Assembly (NCBI GenBank): GCA_001887945.1 | Contig: LDOQ01000263.1 | Coordinates: 1 to 48,162 of the forward strand | DNA: 48,162 nucleotides | Direction: 5' to 3' | Source of the DNA: Spraguea lophii | Taxonomy: Eukaryota > Microsporidia > Spragueidae | In this document: piece by piece, positions 29,624 through 40,282 of the stretch | Layout of the letters: each line of letters starts with the position of its first letter | Position numbering within the stretch: the first letter of the stretch is position 1 | Translations under genes and position numbers: made by a program | The notes under the pieces: model-generated | Seen by the model: only the letters and a program-made list of their open reading frames with translations | What the model was told of the DNA's origin: nothing | Databases searched by the model: none

Positions 29624-30344
29624 ATAAATGTTATGTTTGTCTTTATATTTTTAATTGAAAGTATAACATTATGATTCATAACAAATAATTATTTTAAACT
29701 TGATATGTGCCATCTTAATATCAATGAATAGGTTTTTAAACTTGATATTCATTTATAAAAAATATATAATAAATAAAAATGTACTCTTATAAATAGATTT
29801 TCAGCTAAAAAGATTTATTTTTGTAATGATATAATTTTTAGGATAATATGGTTTGTAATAAAGCAATGATCTTGAATTATAGTAGATTGAAACTGGTTAG
29901 AGTTTATTTATAAGTAAAAACCATACATACTGTTTTATTTTACATTATTAAATTAATATATTTAGTAATTTTGAAATTTTTATATTCGAAACTAAAACTT
30001 ATTGTTGTTATTGAAATAAATTAGATAAATAAGATCATTTTAATCATTTAAATCTTGAAATTTCGTGTTCTAAGGTCTATGAAAAAATCTAAATATCAAA
30101 TTTTTATATATTTCTTTTCTTAGACACATTATATGTTTGTTATTAACCAATTATAGATATTATTGTAATGATTTATTATTTAAATTCTAAAAAATATTAT
30201 TTACGTTTTTACTGTCATTTTTAAGCACGTATATAACAAAATCGTATTTTCATTGGTATTTTATGAAATCAAGATAATATTTTATAAAATCCTTTTTGAT
30301 ATTATAATAATAATTTTGATTGATGGTAATTGAAATGATTAATT
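29624..30344. other. Intergenic region, nothing recognised
   Basis: 720 bp of A+T-rich spacer upstream of the G3PDH gene. No ORF, RNA or SINE copy recognised. Confidence 0.6.
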
Positions 30345-32159
30345 ATGATTCATAAAACTTTTTTTAATATGATATTTTTTTGTTATTTCATATCTTTGAT
30401 GAAAAGAGCATTATTTTGTGGAGGTGTTGTAGCTACTGGATATTTAGGATATTTGTATTATAAGAATAAAAAACTTAGAAATATCGCAGCAGAGTTAAGT
30501 ATGCGAAAACCTCTTAATTGGGTACCGCCTGATCGTAGTACAATTTTGAAAAGTTTAAAATCTCAGACGTACGATCTTCTGATAATCGGTGGTGGTTCTG
30601 CAGGGGCTGGGTGTGTACTTGATGCTGCAACTAGAGGTTTAAAAGTAGCGTTGGTTGAGGCAAATGATTTTGCATCGGGAAGTAGTTCAAAATCTACAAA
30701 TCTTTTACATGGTGGAATACGGTATTTAGAACAAGCTGTAAACAATTTAGCGCTTTTAGAATTGGAATTTGTGGCAGAAGGACTTAGTGAACGACAGACC
30801 GTTATAAATATGGCACCCTATCTATGTAAACCTTTAGAAACTATAATACCCGTATATAATAAACTGCGGATTCCATATATTTGGTTTGGAATGAAAATTT
30901 ATCATTATCTTTCTGGAAATAAATCACTTGGGAAACCAAAATATATATCGAAAAACAAAGTAAAAGAATATTTTCCAAATATTGATGGTGAAAGATTAAA
31001 AGGGGCAGTTAGTTATGTCGATGGAATTTTTAATGATGCCAGAATGAATGTTATGGTTATATTAACATCTATTTTTTATGGAGCTGATTGTATAAATTAT
31101 ATGCCTGTTATACGTTTAATAAAGGAAGAGAATAAAGTTGTTGGAGGAATTTGCAAAGATAAACTCACAGGAGAGGAAATTAGTATAAAAGCTAAGGGTG
31201 TAATAAGTACTGTGGGTCCTTTCACAGACAGTATCATGCAAATGGATAAACCAGGTTGTGAAAATAGGATGCAGGTTAGTTCGGGCGCACATTTAGTATT
31301 TGCAAAGGAATGGGGACCTAGAACCCAAGGCTTTGTCCAGCCTAAAACTAAAGATGGCAGAGTTTTATTTTTTATTCCATGGCAAAATCACCTCGTTGTT
31401 GGAACCACGGATACCCCATGCAAACCAGTATTCAACATAAAACCAACTATGGAAGATACAGACAATATTTTTTATGAAGTAAAAAAATTCTTAAAGTCTT
31501 CATCAAAAATCTCAAAGAAAGACATAAAATCTATTTGGTCTGGAATACGACCACTTGTAAAAGATCCCCATGTAAAAAACACCAAAAAACTATTGAGAAG
31601 ACATTTAATAGAAGTTACACCTAACAATATGTTATTACTTACTGGTGGAAAATGGACTATTTTTAGAAGAATGGCAGAAGAAACAATAAATAAAGCCGTT
31701 GAAACCTTTTCTCTTACACCTCAAAGACCTTGTATTACAAAATACATAAAACTTCTAGGTAGTGATATACCAAAAAATGAAATAATACAACATCTTAGAT
31801 CTACAACAAATCATAGTGATGAATATATTGATTATTTATATAATCAATACGGAGATAGAGCATACCTCTTTAGCGATAAAAACCAAACACAATTATCACA
31901 ATATCATCCATTTGCAGAGGAAGAAATCGAATATGCAATATCAAATGAAATGGCTGTAAAACCCATAGATGCAATATCAAGAAGAATGAGATTTGCACAT
32001 TTAGATGTTTTTGAAGCCTATAAAACAACGGATAAGGTAATTGATATATTTTCAAAGAAAAAAAACTGGAATATAAGTGAGCGAAAAAACGAAAAAAAAG
32101 ATTTATTAGAAGCTTTAAAAAATGAAGGATTGGATATTATAATGAAATTTAGAAAATAA
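30345..32159 (+). CDS. GUT2: FAD-dependent (mitochondrial-type) glycerol-3-phosphate dehydrogenase
   Basis: Oxidises glycerol-3-phosphate to dihydroxyacetone phosphate, passing electrons to quinone; in microsporidia the enzyme is assigned to the mitosome, where it reoxidises cytosolic NADH with the soluble G3PDH. 604 residues. The FAD-binding GGGSAGAG is at 82-89, followed by ATRGLKVALVEANDFASGSS, STNLLHGGIRYLE, and later VVGTTDTPC and LLTGGKWTIFRRM. An N-terminal hydrophobic helix (about residues 22-39) fits inner-membrane anchoring. A second in-frame M at 30399 (MKRALFCGG) may be the true start; neither has a CCC motif. It is convergent with the kinesin gene, 29 bp apart. Confidence 0.93.
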   Translation: MIHKTFFNMIFFCYFISLMKRALFCGGVVATGYLGYLYYKNKKLRNIAAELSMRKPLNWVPPDRSTILKSLKSQTYDLLIIGGGSAGAGCVLDAATRGLKVALVEANDFASGSSSKSTNLLHGGIRYLEQAVNNLALLELEFVAEGLSERQTVINMAPYLCKPLETIIPVYNKLRIPYIWFGMKIYHYLSGNKSLGKPKYISKNKVKEYFPNIDGERLKGAVSYVDGIFNDARMNVMVILTSIFYGADCINYMPVIRLIKEENKVVGGICKDKLTGEEISIKAKGVISTVGPFTDSIMQMDKPGCENRMQVSSGAHLVFAKEWGPRTQGFVQPKTKDGRVLFFIPWQNHLVVGTTDTPCKPVFNIKPTMEDTDNIFYEVKKFLKSSSKISKKDIKSIWSGIRPLVKDPHVKNTKKLLRRHLIEVTPNNMLLLTGGKWTIFRRMAEETINKAVETFSLTPQRPCITKYIKLLGSDIPKNEIIQHLRSTTNHSDEYIDYLYNQYGDRAYLFSDKNQTQLSQYHPFAEEEIEYAISNEMAVKPIDAISRRMRFAHLDVFEAYKTTDKVIDIFSKKKNWNISERKNEKKDLLEALKNEGLDIIMKFRK

Positions 32160-32188
32160 AATAAACAATTTTTTAAAGTTTTTATTTA

Positions 32189-33457
32189 TCAACAATATTT
32201 TCTTTTTTTGATATTTAAATCATTTTCTCGTTCTTCTTTCATTTTGTTATAATAAGATTCTATCTCCTTTAAACCATATTTATCTCTATTAAATAATATT
32301 TCTTTATATTTTTGTTGTCCTTCCTTTACCTCTTCAATCAACTTTTTAATATTTTCAATTTCTTCTAAAATCTCTTCGATTTCTTTACTATCAATATTTC
32401 GACTTTTATTCTCATTTTCTTCATTAGCCAACAGTTGTACCTTCAATTTTTTATTTTCACAAAATAATTCTATTATTTGTTGTTTTAGATCTTTTTCTGT
32501 CCCAGTAATATCTGTATTGGCAACAGGATTATTTTGTATTGATTTTACCCTCTGAAGAAATTTTAACGTGCTTATACTTTCATTTTTATATTTTGATTCT
32601 ATAGTACCTATAACCACTAACTTACTATTTCCACCAAGAGAGTCTTTCAATAAAAACGTTAATTTACTATCTCTATAATTTATATGTATTTTATCTTTAC
32701 TCAGTTTTTTTATCACCTCACCTAAACACAGTAAAGATTTATTTATATTTCCTGTTTCCTTTACCCTATCATCATATTTTATTTCTTCAAATATACTCTC
32801 ATTTCCTATATCATTTTTATATCTAATTCTTTCTGATCCTGCTAAGTCTACAATGTTTAGCTTTGAGAATGTTTTCAATGTACCATTTTTTTCTTTAAAA
32901 TAAATTGTAAATACTGAATGACTCCTACTACTTATTTTATTCATTTTCGTTTCTGATGTTTTTCTCTTATTTACACCTTCATAATATACTTTCATCGTAT
33001 CATCATAATTTACAGCTGTGTACCTATAACCATTTTCTACAATCACTCCTTTATTTATATCTTCTCTTATACTTATCTCATTATCAGATAATAAATCTAA
33101 CAATTGTTCATTATATATTTCAATAAAAGTTATTTCTATTTCCAAATTCTCCTGCTTTTCCTTACATAATAAAAAATATAATATTCTTGGTATAATACCT
33201 TTATTATGTGTATCTCCTTGTATTGTATATGTTTTACCACTTCCAGTTTGACCGTATGCAAATAATGTACAGTTATATCCTTGTAAACTACTTAAAATTA
33301 CATCTTTGGCTACATTATCAAATATTTGTAATTGTGTGGAATCTGAATGTATTTGATCGAAATAAAATGTATGGTTGTCTATTGTTATACTATTGTGTGT
33401 GGTGTTAAGTCTTTCAGTTGGTTTTATGCGTAATATAGTTTTTATATTATCATCCAT
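32189..33457 (-). CDS. Kinesin with N-terminal motor
   Basis: A 422-residue microtubule motor. P-loop GQTGSGKT is at 69-76, switch I SSRSHS at 177-182, switch II DLAGSE at 204-209, and the motor ends near 320 (STLKFLQRVKSIQNNP). A coiled coil of about 90 residues follows (EIEEILEEIENIKKLIEEV), ending in a basic tail. No cargo domain remains, so the class is unclear; spindle kinesins are the commonest in microsporidia. The start at 33457 is preferred over 33475 because the domain starts immediately and a partial TCC motif lies just upstream. Confidence 0.9.
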   Translation of the reverse strand: MDDNIKTILRIKPTERLNTTHNSITIDNHTFYFDQIHSDSTQLQIFDNVAKDVILSSLQGYNCTLFAYGQTGSGKTYTIQGDTHNKGIIPRILYFLLCKEKQENLEIEITFIEIYNEQLLDLLSDNEISIREDINKGVIVENGYRYTAVNYDDTMKVYYEGVNKRKTSETKMNKISSRSHSVFTIYFKEKNGTLKTFSKLNIVDLAGSERIRYKNDIGNESIFEEIKYDDRVKETGNINKSLLCLGEVIKKLSKDKIHINYRDSKLTFLLKDSLGGNSKLVVIGTIESKYKNESISTLKFLQRVKSIQNNPVANTDITGTEKDLKQQIIELFCENKKLKVQLLANEENENKSRNIDSKEIEEILEEIENIKKLIEEVKEGQQKYKEILFNRDKYGLKEIESYYNKMKEERENDLNIKKRKYC

Positions 33458-33608
33458 AGGATAAAAAAATAACAAAAAATAAATGAGAATAAAAACCTAT
33501 TACAAATTAAACAAAAATATGAATAAGAAATTATTATTGTGTTATAAAAATATAATCTATGATATTTTTTATTAAATCTTTCTCAAATATAAAAAATGTA
33601 TATTTATT

Positions 33609-34298
33609 TTAAAATTTATATTTACTACTTGGACATTCATCTTTTATAATACATTTACTACACTCTGGATTACTTTTGCATATAACCTGTCCAAATCCTA
33701 CCATAACTTTATTATAAAATCCCCATTCTTCTTTTGGTATAACCTTCTCTAATTCTTTTCTGCTTTGTAATTCAGATTTAGTATTTATTATTTTCAATCT
33801 ATTTGATATCCTATGCACATGTAAATCTACACTTATTCCCAATACTTTATTATATGCAAATTGAAAATATAACAACGTCATTTTAGGTCCTACACCAGGT
33901 AATTTCATAATCCCATCATAATCAGACGGTAATCTTCCTATATCTGCTATGGCTTTAATATATTTTGCTTTTCTATTGTGAAATCCTACTTTTTTTATTA
34001 AATCATTTAAATGTTCTATTTTACATTCTCTTATATTTTTAATTGTCAACTGATTTATATCTTTCGTATTATCTTTATTTCCTACAATCAATTCTTTATT
34101 TAATTTTTCTAATGTAGCGTGTGTAATCTCATCTTTTGTTTGTGCAGATAAAAGTAATTTTACAAGTAGTTGCCATCTTCTAGTATCTTCATCCAAATTC
34201 TCCGGTACTGCATGACAGCCCATAGTATCTACAGGCGCTATTATATTTTCTCTTTGTTTTTTTATTTTGAAATATAATTCTATATTGCTTTTACTCAT
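33609..34298 (-). CDS. NTH1: Endonuclease III homologue (DNA glycosylase/AP lyase)
   Basis: A 229-residue base-excision repair enzyme for oxidised pyrimidines. The helix-hairpin-helix LPGVGPK ends with catalytic Lys139; the catalytic Asp158 is in VDLHVHRI; LLSAQTKD at about 49-56 is the typical substrate-pocket helix. Four C-terminal cysteines, C207, C213, C216 and C222, would bind a 4Fe-4S cluster, but the first gap is five residues rather than the usual six. It lies in a run of minus-strand genes, 28 bp after SNU114-like. Only CC, not CCC, lies before the ATG. Confidence 0.92.
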   Translation of the reverse strand: MSKSNIELYFKIKKQRENIIAPVDTMGCHAVPENLDEDTRRWQLLVKLLLSAQTKDEITHATLEKLNKELIVGNKDNTKDINQLTIKNIRECKIEHLNDLIKKVGFHNRKAKYIKAIADIGRLPSDYDGIMKLPGVGPKMTLLYFQFAYNKVLGISVDLHVHRISNRLKIINTKSELQSRKELEKVIPKEEWGFYNKVMVGFGQVICKSNPECSKCIIKDECPSSKYKF

Positions 34299-34326
34299 AA
34301 GGATTAAAAATATTTCTATAAAAAAA

Positions 34327-36378
34327 CTATATTTCTACCCATTTATACAATTCTATATATATATTTATATTTTGATATATCATATATAATTCTATCTCAA
34401 TACCCAAACAAGATATAGCATCTATAGAATATTTCAAAATAACAAATTCTTCTTCTCTTTCATCACTAAGTAATTTAGCTCTATCTTTCATAAATGTTAT
34501 TATTTTATTATAATATTCCTTAATTACAATTATTTCTAACAACATAACAGGTTTATACTCCCTATATTTTATTTTATTAAAATCCTTCTCAAAATCCACT
34601 CTCCTTATCTCAAAATATCCTCCGCATAAATTATATTTGTTTGTTAAATACTTAAATGCATAAACTATACTATTTATATCTTCGACATCTCTTATGCAAA
34701 GAATATTTGAACTATTTTCAGAAATATCCACCAACAAACTTTCCGTCTCCATCCTCCTACAAACCACTCTCCTATTTAACACAGTTAAACTACTCTTCTC
34801 CAAACCAGTCAAATAAAAGAAATAATCCAAATTTAATATATCTCTACCCACTATAAAATTATTACCACCACAACCCACATAAGAATATTCTCCAACATAT
34901 AAATTATCTACCAAATCATTACATTCACCTACACATACATTAAATTCTGGAAATAACAATCTTATCCTATTACCATCACAAACTTCATCCAATTCTACCT
35001 TATAAACATTCTCCTTATCCTTATATCCATTATACAATACATTATTTAAAATCAAATCTCTATCAAATATTATATAACCCACAGTATCCATAGGTAACAT
35101 ATCACACTCATATAATCTATTACCAATAATAACCAATATATTCTCAATCTTATATTCATTATCTTCAATACATACATATTGATATTTATATAAATTAATA
35201 TTTATATTTACAAGCATAAGAATATGATCCTTATAAAGAATAAAAGATGTTATACTAGATTTACTAATATAATTATTATTATAAGTTATATTACAATCAT
35301 AGTTATTATTACAGTTATGAGTTATATTACAATCACAGTTATAAATATCCTTATTAGTATAATCATATTTATTATTACAATCATAGTTATGAATATCTTT
35401 ATTAAGATTTATATTACAATCATATTTATTATTATTAGAATTGTATTTAAGAGATATTATATCTTTTAAGAATATATTTTTATCGAATGAAATATTATCT
35501 TCATCTATATTATATTTATAAATAATATTATTTGTAAGGGATGCACAATATACAATACATTCTACATATTTTTTTATATTCTTTATTATTTTATTTATTT
35601 TATTATATTTATCTATTTTATTTATTATCAATAATATTTTATAATCTTTTAATTTCTTTAATATTTTTATACTGCTTATATTCAAAGGTTTATTAGCTGA
35701 GTGTATATACACTATTGTTGTATTATCTATATATATTCTATTTTGTAATATTTCTATATTCATTATATTATTCTTAGTTATAATATTCTTAGTTACATTG
35801 TTAGTATGATTGTTAGTAGTAGTAAGAATATTATTAGTATGGTTGTTAGCAGTAATATTAATATGTTCGTTATTATCATTGTTATCTCTGTTACTATCAC
35901 TATCATTATTACCATCTATGTCATTACTATCATTATCACATATTGTATAATAAGATAAAATATTATACGGTGTATCATATATATTTATTTTTAAACTATA
36001 TTTATATTCTGTTATTATGCTAGATCCATATATCTTCTGTGTTCCTCTTATATTCTCATATTTACTCTTAATAGGATTATCATGCTCATAATTATTCTTA
36101 ATAGGATTACCATGCTCATATGTTCTATTATGCATAGAATTTATAAAATTATAAAAAGATGTCTTTCCTGCTCCTTTATCACCAAGAATTATAATATTTA
36201 TTGTTCTATTAGATGTATTATATAATTGAAAATAAGAAAGATCTATTTTAGGTAATAATAATGGTCTTGGTAATTGTTTAATTAAAGGCTTTGTTGTATA
36301 TTGAGGAGATATATTAATAATAGTGGATATAGGTTTAGATATAATATTTCCTAGTTCATCGTATTCTAAATCTGACAT
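34327..36378 (-). CDS. SNU114: Snu114-like U5 snRNP GTPase (EF2 family), reduced
   Basis: 683 residues of EF2-family layout. The N-terminus SDLEYDELGNIIS and then TTKPLIKQLPRP before the G domain resemble Snu114. P-loop GDKGAGKT is at 66-73, NKID at 253-256. The G3 motif reads DTPY (135-138) where the family has DTPG, so GTP hydrolysis may be altered. Two Asn/Asp-rich low-complexity insertions (about 145-205 and 310-375) interrupt it. The C-terminus (KPVMLLEIIVIKEYYNKI) looks like EF2 domain V. Alternatives are another divergent EF2 paralogue such as Ria1/EFL1. Splicing relevance agrees with the intron and U2AF35 here. CCC abuts the ATG. Yeast Snu114 is about 1,000 residues. Confidence 0.6.
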   Translation of the reverse strand: MSDLEYDELGNIISKPISTIINISPQYTTKPLIKQLPRPLLLPKIDLSYFQLYNTSNRTINIIILGDKGAGKTSFYNFINSMHNRTYEHGNPIKNNYEHDNPIKSKYENIRGTQKIYGSSIITEYKYSLKINIYDTPYNILSYYTICDNDSNDIDGNNDSDSNRDNNDNNEHINITANNHTNNILTTTNNHTNNVTKNIITKNNIMNIEILQNRIYIDNTTIVYIHSANKPLNISSIKILKKLKDYKILLIINKIDKYNKINKIIKNIKKYVECIVYCASLTNNIIYKYNIDEDNISFDKNIFLKDIISLKYNSNNNKYDCNINLNKDIHNYDCNNKYDYTNKDIYNCDCNITHNCNNNYDCNITYNNNYISKSSITSFILYKDHILMLVNININLYKYQYVCIEDNEYKIENILVIIGNRLYECDMLPMDTVGYIIFDRDLILNNVLYNGYKDKENVYKVELDEVCDGNRIRLLFPEFNVCVGECNDLVDNLYVGEYSYVGCGGNNFIVGRDILNLDYFFYLTGLEKSSLTVLNRRVVCRRMETESLLVDISENSSNILCIRDVEDINSIVYAFKYLTNKYNLCGGYFEIRRVDFEKDFNKIKYREYKPVMLLEIIVIKEYYNKIITFMKDRAKLLSDEREEEFVILKYSIDAISCLGIEIELYMIYQNINIYIELYKWVEI

Positions 36379-37004
36379 GGGATAAATAGTTTAATATATA
36401 AAAATAAGATTATAAAAAATATATTATTAATAATGTGATAATAATGATATAAAGGATATGTTGTTATTATTGTTATAATAATATAATAATATGTTATTAT
36501 TGTTATATGGTATTAGCGTTATAATGTTATTATCATTATTGTTATTATAATGTAATACTAACATATACTATTATATCATTATAATAATGTGATAATAAAT
36601 GTATAATTTATAATTTAATATTTTTAAAAGCTAAACAACTATGAAATATAATAATGATAATGATAATAACATTATAATAACATATTTTTTATAATCTTAT
36701 TTTAATAGTATATTTTGTCAGAGAAAAAGGAGAACTATAAATATATCATAATACTAATACAATACTATCATAATACTACTATTATAAATATCTTATATTA
36801 GATATGGGTTAAATATTTAATTAACTATATATAACATAAAAGATAATTATAATAAAATTATAAATAAAATCTAATTAATACTTCAAATGAAAATTGAATC
36901 ATTTTAAAATAAAAATAAATTATACGTCATTTTAAAATAATTAATTATTTTACTATCTTATTTTTAATGACATCTATTTTATTTCTTGTAAAAGAAATAC
37001 CCCT
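36379..37004. other. Intergenic region rich in ATA/ATG trinucleotide runs
   Basis: Divergent spacer between SNU114-like and ZIP genes, with many TAATAATG-type degenerate repeats and one perfect inverted repeat described separately. No ORF or RNA gene seen. Confidence 0.55.
36401..36703. repeat. Inverted repeat, 22-bp perfect arms
   Basis: aaaataagattataaaaaat plus two more bases at 36401-36422 recurs in reverse complement at 36682-36703, with about 260 bp between. Inner sequence is also partly self-complementary through ATA/TAT runs. It could be a small foldback element or a result of biased composition. Confidence 0.55.
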
Positions 37005-37874
37005 ATGAATGCTGTTGCAATAATATTAATATTTTCTATATTTCTCACATCTGTTATCTTCTGTTATATCCCAGCTTTAATAACACGAGCTAAAGTCATA
37101 AAAAAAGTATATCCGTATGTTACTATTACTGCTGCAGGATTTTTATTATCGATTATGCTTAATGATTTTATTCCTCACTTAGTACATGGATGTCATGGTA
37201 ATCATTCTCACCATCACCATCATGATCACTCATCTTTTATTTCTAATGGATTAACAAATCTAAAACATCAAATTGGATTGATAATTGGTGGATTAACATT
37301 TATATTTCTTTTAGGATTGGATTATTTGGTATTACACCATCATCATTGTGAAACTGAGCAATTGGAAAAACATAGGCATGATGAACATAATGAAGAAAAG
37401 GTAGGAACGTGTAATATAGATGCATTATTATATACCAATAGTAAAACAGAGGCTATAATATTTATATTATCATTATCATTACATTCATTTTTTGAAGGAT
37501 TAGCTTTTAAACCCAGTAAAGGTATTTCCTCGTTGGAAATAGGAATAATAATCCATAAGCTTTTAGAATCCCTGACCCTTGGTTTTTTGTTGCATACGTC
37601 TCAATTTACAAAATCTTTTACTGCTGTATTAATATTTGTCTATTCTTTGTTAACACCCTTAGGAATAAGTATATCATCATTTGTTACCATATCTACCATT
37701 ATAAGAAGTATATTTGATGGAATGGCATTTGGTAGTATTATGTTTATTGTTTGTGTGGAAATGTTACCTCCTTCATTTCATTCTCAAGATAAAAGAAGTA
37801 TGGCTAAAGTAATTACATTGTTTTTAGGATATACGACAACAGCGTTGGTGTTGGTATTTACACATAAACATTAA
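37005..37874 (+). CDS. ZIP (SLC39) family zinc/iron transporter
   Basis: A 289-residue membrane protein with about eight hydrophobic helices that would import Zn2+ or Fe2+ into the cytosol. Signature residues lie in TM4 (SLSLHSFFEGLAF) and TM5 (IIHKLLESLTLGF), with the conserved H-x-x-x-E pairs. Two His-rich loops are present: HGCHGNHSHHHHHDHS after TM2 and HHHHCETEQ after TM3. The start is one nt after CCCC. Yeast Zrt/ZIP size is slightly larger. The exact metal is not decided by sequence. Confidence 0.92.
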   Translation: MNAVAIILIFSIFLTSVIFCYIPALITRAKVIKKVYPYVTITAAGFLLSIMLNDFIPHLVHGCHGNHSHHHHHDHSSFISNGLTNLKHQIGLIIGGLTFIFLLGLDYLVLHHHHCETEQLEKHRHDEHNEEKVGTCNIDALLYTNSKTEAIIFILSLSLHSFFEGLAFKPSKGISSLEIGIIIHKLLESLTLGFLLHTSQFTKSFTAVLIFVYSLLTPLGISISSFVTISTIIRSIFDGMAFGSIMFIVCVEMLPPSFHSQDKRSMAKVITLFLGYTTTALVLVFTHKH

Positions 37875-38161
37875 AATAAATTATGTTATAAGTTAAATTA
37901 TTAATATTTTTTTATACGTGTAATAATAATATTGTTTTATATGTAAATTATATAATATTTTCTTTGTACGTGATTTTATATCTAAATTGTATAATATTTT
38001 CTTTATAACAATTTTCTATGTAAATTACATAATCTTTTACAAATAAATTATAATATTTAAAAGATATAATAAATATTATTTACTATAACTTCTTTACATA
38101 ATGATAATATAACACTTATCATCGATTTATAAAAAATATATTTAAATAAAAAATTTAATAA

Positions 38162-39370
38162 TTATTCCAATGCTTTTTTCAACATTGCATAGTTGATTTT
38201 ATTTGTTAACTTCTTTTCTTTACACAAATGATCTATAGCATGTTGTACTGTTGCATGTTTCTTTTTAGATTTTTTCTTTCTAAAAACATGTGGTTGTTTA
38301 CTCTTTCTTTCTGCTTTTTCTTTTAAAAAATCTCCATACATTTCTTCCCATATCTTTTCTCGATTTTTACTCTCTTCGTTTGAAAGTATGAACTCATCAA
38401 GACTTTCTTCATCTACTGGTATTTTTTCTTCTGCAACATATTTATTTGTTGGTATATTAGTTTTATTTTCTTTAAAAGTATCTTTTAAACAACTATCTTC
38501 TTCATCTGGTGTTATCATTCCTTCTTCTATAATTGTTTGCATTTTATAACATGGTGGATCATCTTCTACTTCTATCCATACATTATAAAAATCATGTAAA
38601 GAAAGATTTGCTGTTTTTGTTTTACTTAATTCTTCTAATCTTTTATTGATTGTGATAACACTCACATGCACAGTACGTGCTATTTCACTAATAGATCTTT
38701 CTTCTCCATATACTCTACTCGCTATTAATAATACTGCACCACATATATTATTGGGTCTTCTTCCAACCACAATCCAATCTCTCTTCATCCTGCTTAATAA
38801 TTTTAATGCCAAATTTAATATTTTTTCATTTTTAAAATCCAATTTTTTAAAAAATCTATTAATATAAAGAGAAGGATCCACCAACGGTACATTTACATCC
38901 AACAATTTAACAATCTTCAAAAATATCTTTCCTATCTTGAATACATCAATTTTTAACAAAACACTAAAATCCATAAGCATATGCGGAGTAGCTTCTTGTC
39001 TACAAACAATGTATATACAAGCAGATATTGTATAAAATATACTTCTACCTTTAGTAAGATTATGTTGTAAAGATAATTTATACCATCTGAATGCACTAGT
39101 TGCTTGTTCACCAGATAATCCCAAGGATGTACATATTGTTTTAATACTATTCTCTACATAATGGTTTCCTACCAAAACCAGTTTATCTCCCATACGTGTA
39201 AAATTATCCTTCATAGAAACAAGTTGTCCACATAATTCTTTGTTTTTTGTAAATTCTAAAGTACTAACAACCATACCATCATCATTGACAGTACCACAAG
39301 CAGAGCAGTAGGATATACCGAGCATATTATCAACTTCGAGTTCAGTGTTTGAACATGTTTTACAATGCAT
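38162..39370 (-). CDS. BRF1: Brf1, TFIIB-related subunit of TFIIIB
   Basis: A 402-residue pol III initiation factor needed for tRNA and 5S genes. An N-terminal zinc ribbon has C3, C6, C22 and C25. Two cyclin-fold repeats follow (about 75-170 and 175-265), with RPNNICGAVLLIASRVYGEE and ISEIARTVHVSVITINKRL in the second. The C-terminal part contains a Brf homology II block, LDEFILSNEESKNREKIWE, which separates it from TFIIB. CCC lies five nt upstream. It would also be required to transcribe the SINE family here. Confidence 0.88.
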   Translation of the reverse strand: MHCKTCSNTELEVDNMLGISYCSACGTVNDDGMVVSTLEFTKNKELCGQLVSMKDNFTRMGDKLVLVGNHYVENSIKTICTSLGLSGEQATSAFRWYKLSLQHNLTKGRSIFYTISACIYIVCRQEATPHMLMDFSVLLKIDVFKIGKIFLKIVKLLDVNVPLVDPSLYINRFFKKLDFKNEKILNLALKLLSRMKRDWIVVGRRPNNICGAVLLIASRVYGEERSISEIARTVHVSVITINKRLEELSKTKTANLSLHDFYNVWIEVEDDPPCYKMQTIIEEGMITPDEEDSCLKDTFKENKTNIPTNKYVAEEKIPVDEESLDEFILSNEESKNREKIWEEMYGDFLKEKAERKSKQPHVFRKKKSKKKHATVQHAIDHLCKEKKLTNKINYAMLKKALE

Positions 39371-40282
39371 AAAAAGGGTATGGAAATATTATAACAAAAA
39401 AATAAAAATTCATGCAAAATTAAAAAATATTTAGATTATGAGTTAGAGTTTATATAAAAATAGATTATGTAAATAACAATTATAGAATGTATGTATTATG
39501 ATAGAATAAAATATTGATCAACTAAATTATACTATATCACATGGTTTAAAATAATAGTTATAAGATAAGAACCATATTCAATTCTATATTTTAAAGATTT
39601 ATTTATTATTTATTGAGTAACCATTGTTCTATGAGAAATATTGCGTATCTGAAATAATATTTACAAAAATAATAGAATAGACACTAAATGCTAAATGTTA
39701 AAGTTCGTATTAATATATCCATTATAATATCATTAAATATAAATGTAATATATAAAAGATATAAATTTTAATCAAATTATTAAAAGAAAGTTAATCAGAA
39801 GAAAAACTATTAATAGTTTTATGAAATTATTAATCTCTTGTTTTCTGTTTTGTTCTATAGTTGGTTATGAAATAAAAATTAAGTTTATTAAAAAATTATG
39901 ATTATAAAAAATAAAGGAGATGTATTTTTTTGAGATTTAGTTTTAAGATAATTAATAGTCATTAAGAAATATATCATATGTATTATAATATCTATGAATA
40001 ACAAAATATTAAAATATAAAATGAAATGGTAATAATATTTATTATAATATCTATAAATAATATTTTAAATTAAAATCATATGCTACAGTAGGTGCTTATT
40101 ATGTGAATGCTATAAATAAAAATTTTATTAAAAAAATAAAATATTAATAAAGATTAATTAGTTCAGGTTATATTTAAATATGTAGAATATTTTTATATTT
40201 GATTTTTAAGGTTTATTTGAATTTTCTTGTAAAATTTTATATTTAAACTTTTTTAAAAAGAAATAATTCTTACTCCCTAACA
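39371..40282. other. Intergenic region, possible SINE tail remnant
   Basis: A+T-rich. Around 40080-40135, catatgctacagtaggtgc and ctataaataaaaattttatt resemble the last 60 bp of the SINE. This is too short to be sure. Nothing else seen. Confidence 0.4.

Noticed and set aside
32160..32188. SINE tail at the kinesin 3' end (gataaataaaaact on the minus strand)
   Set aside because: Only about 14 bp match and they overlap a generic AATAAA poly-A signal context; no body sequence is next to it.
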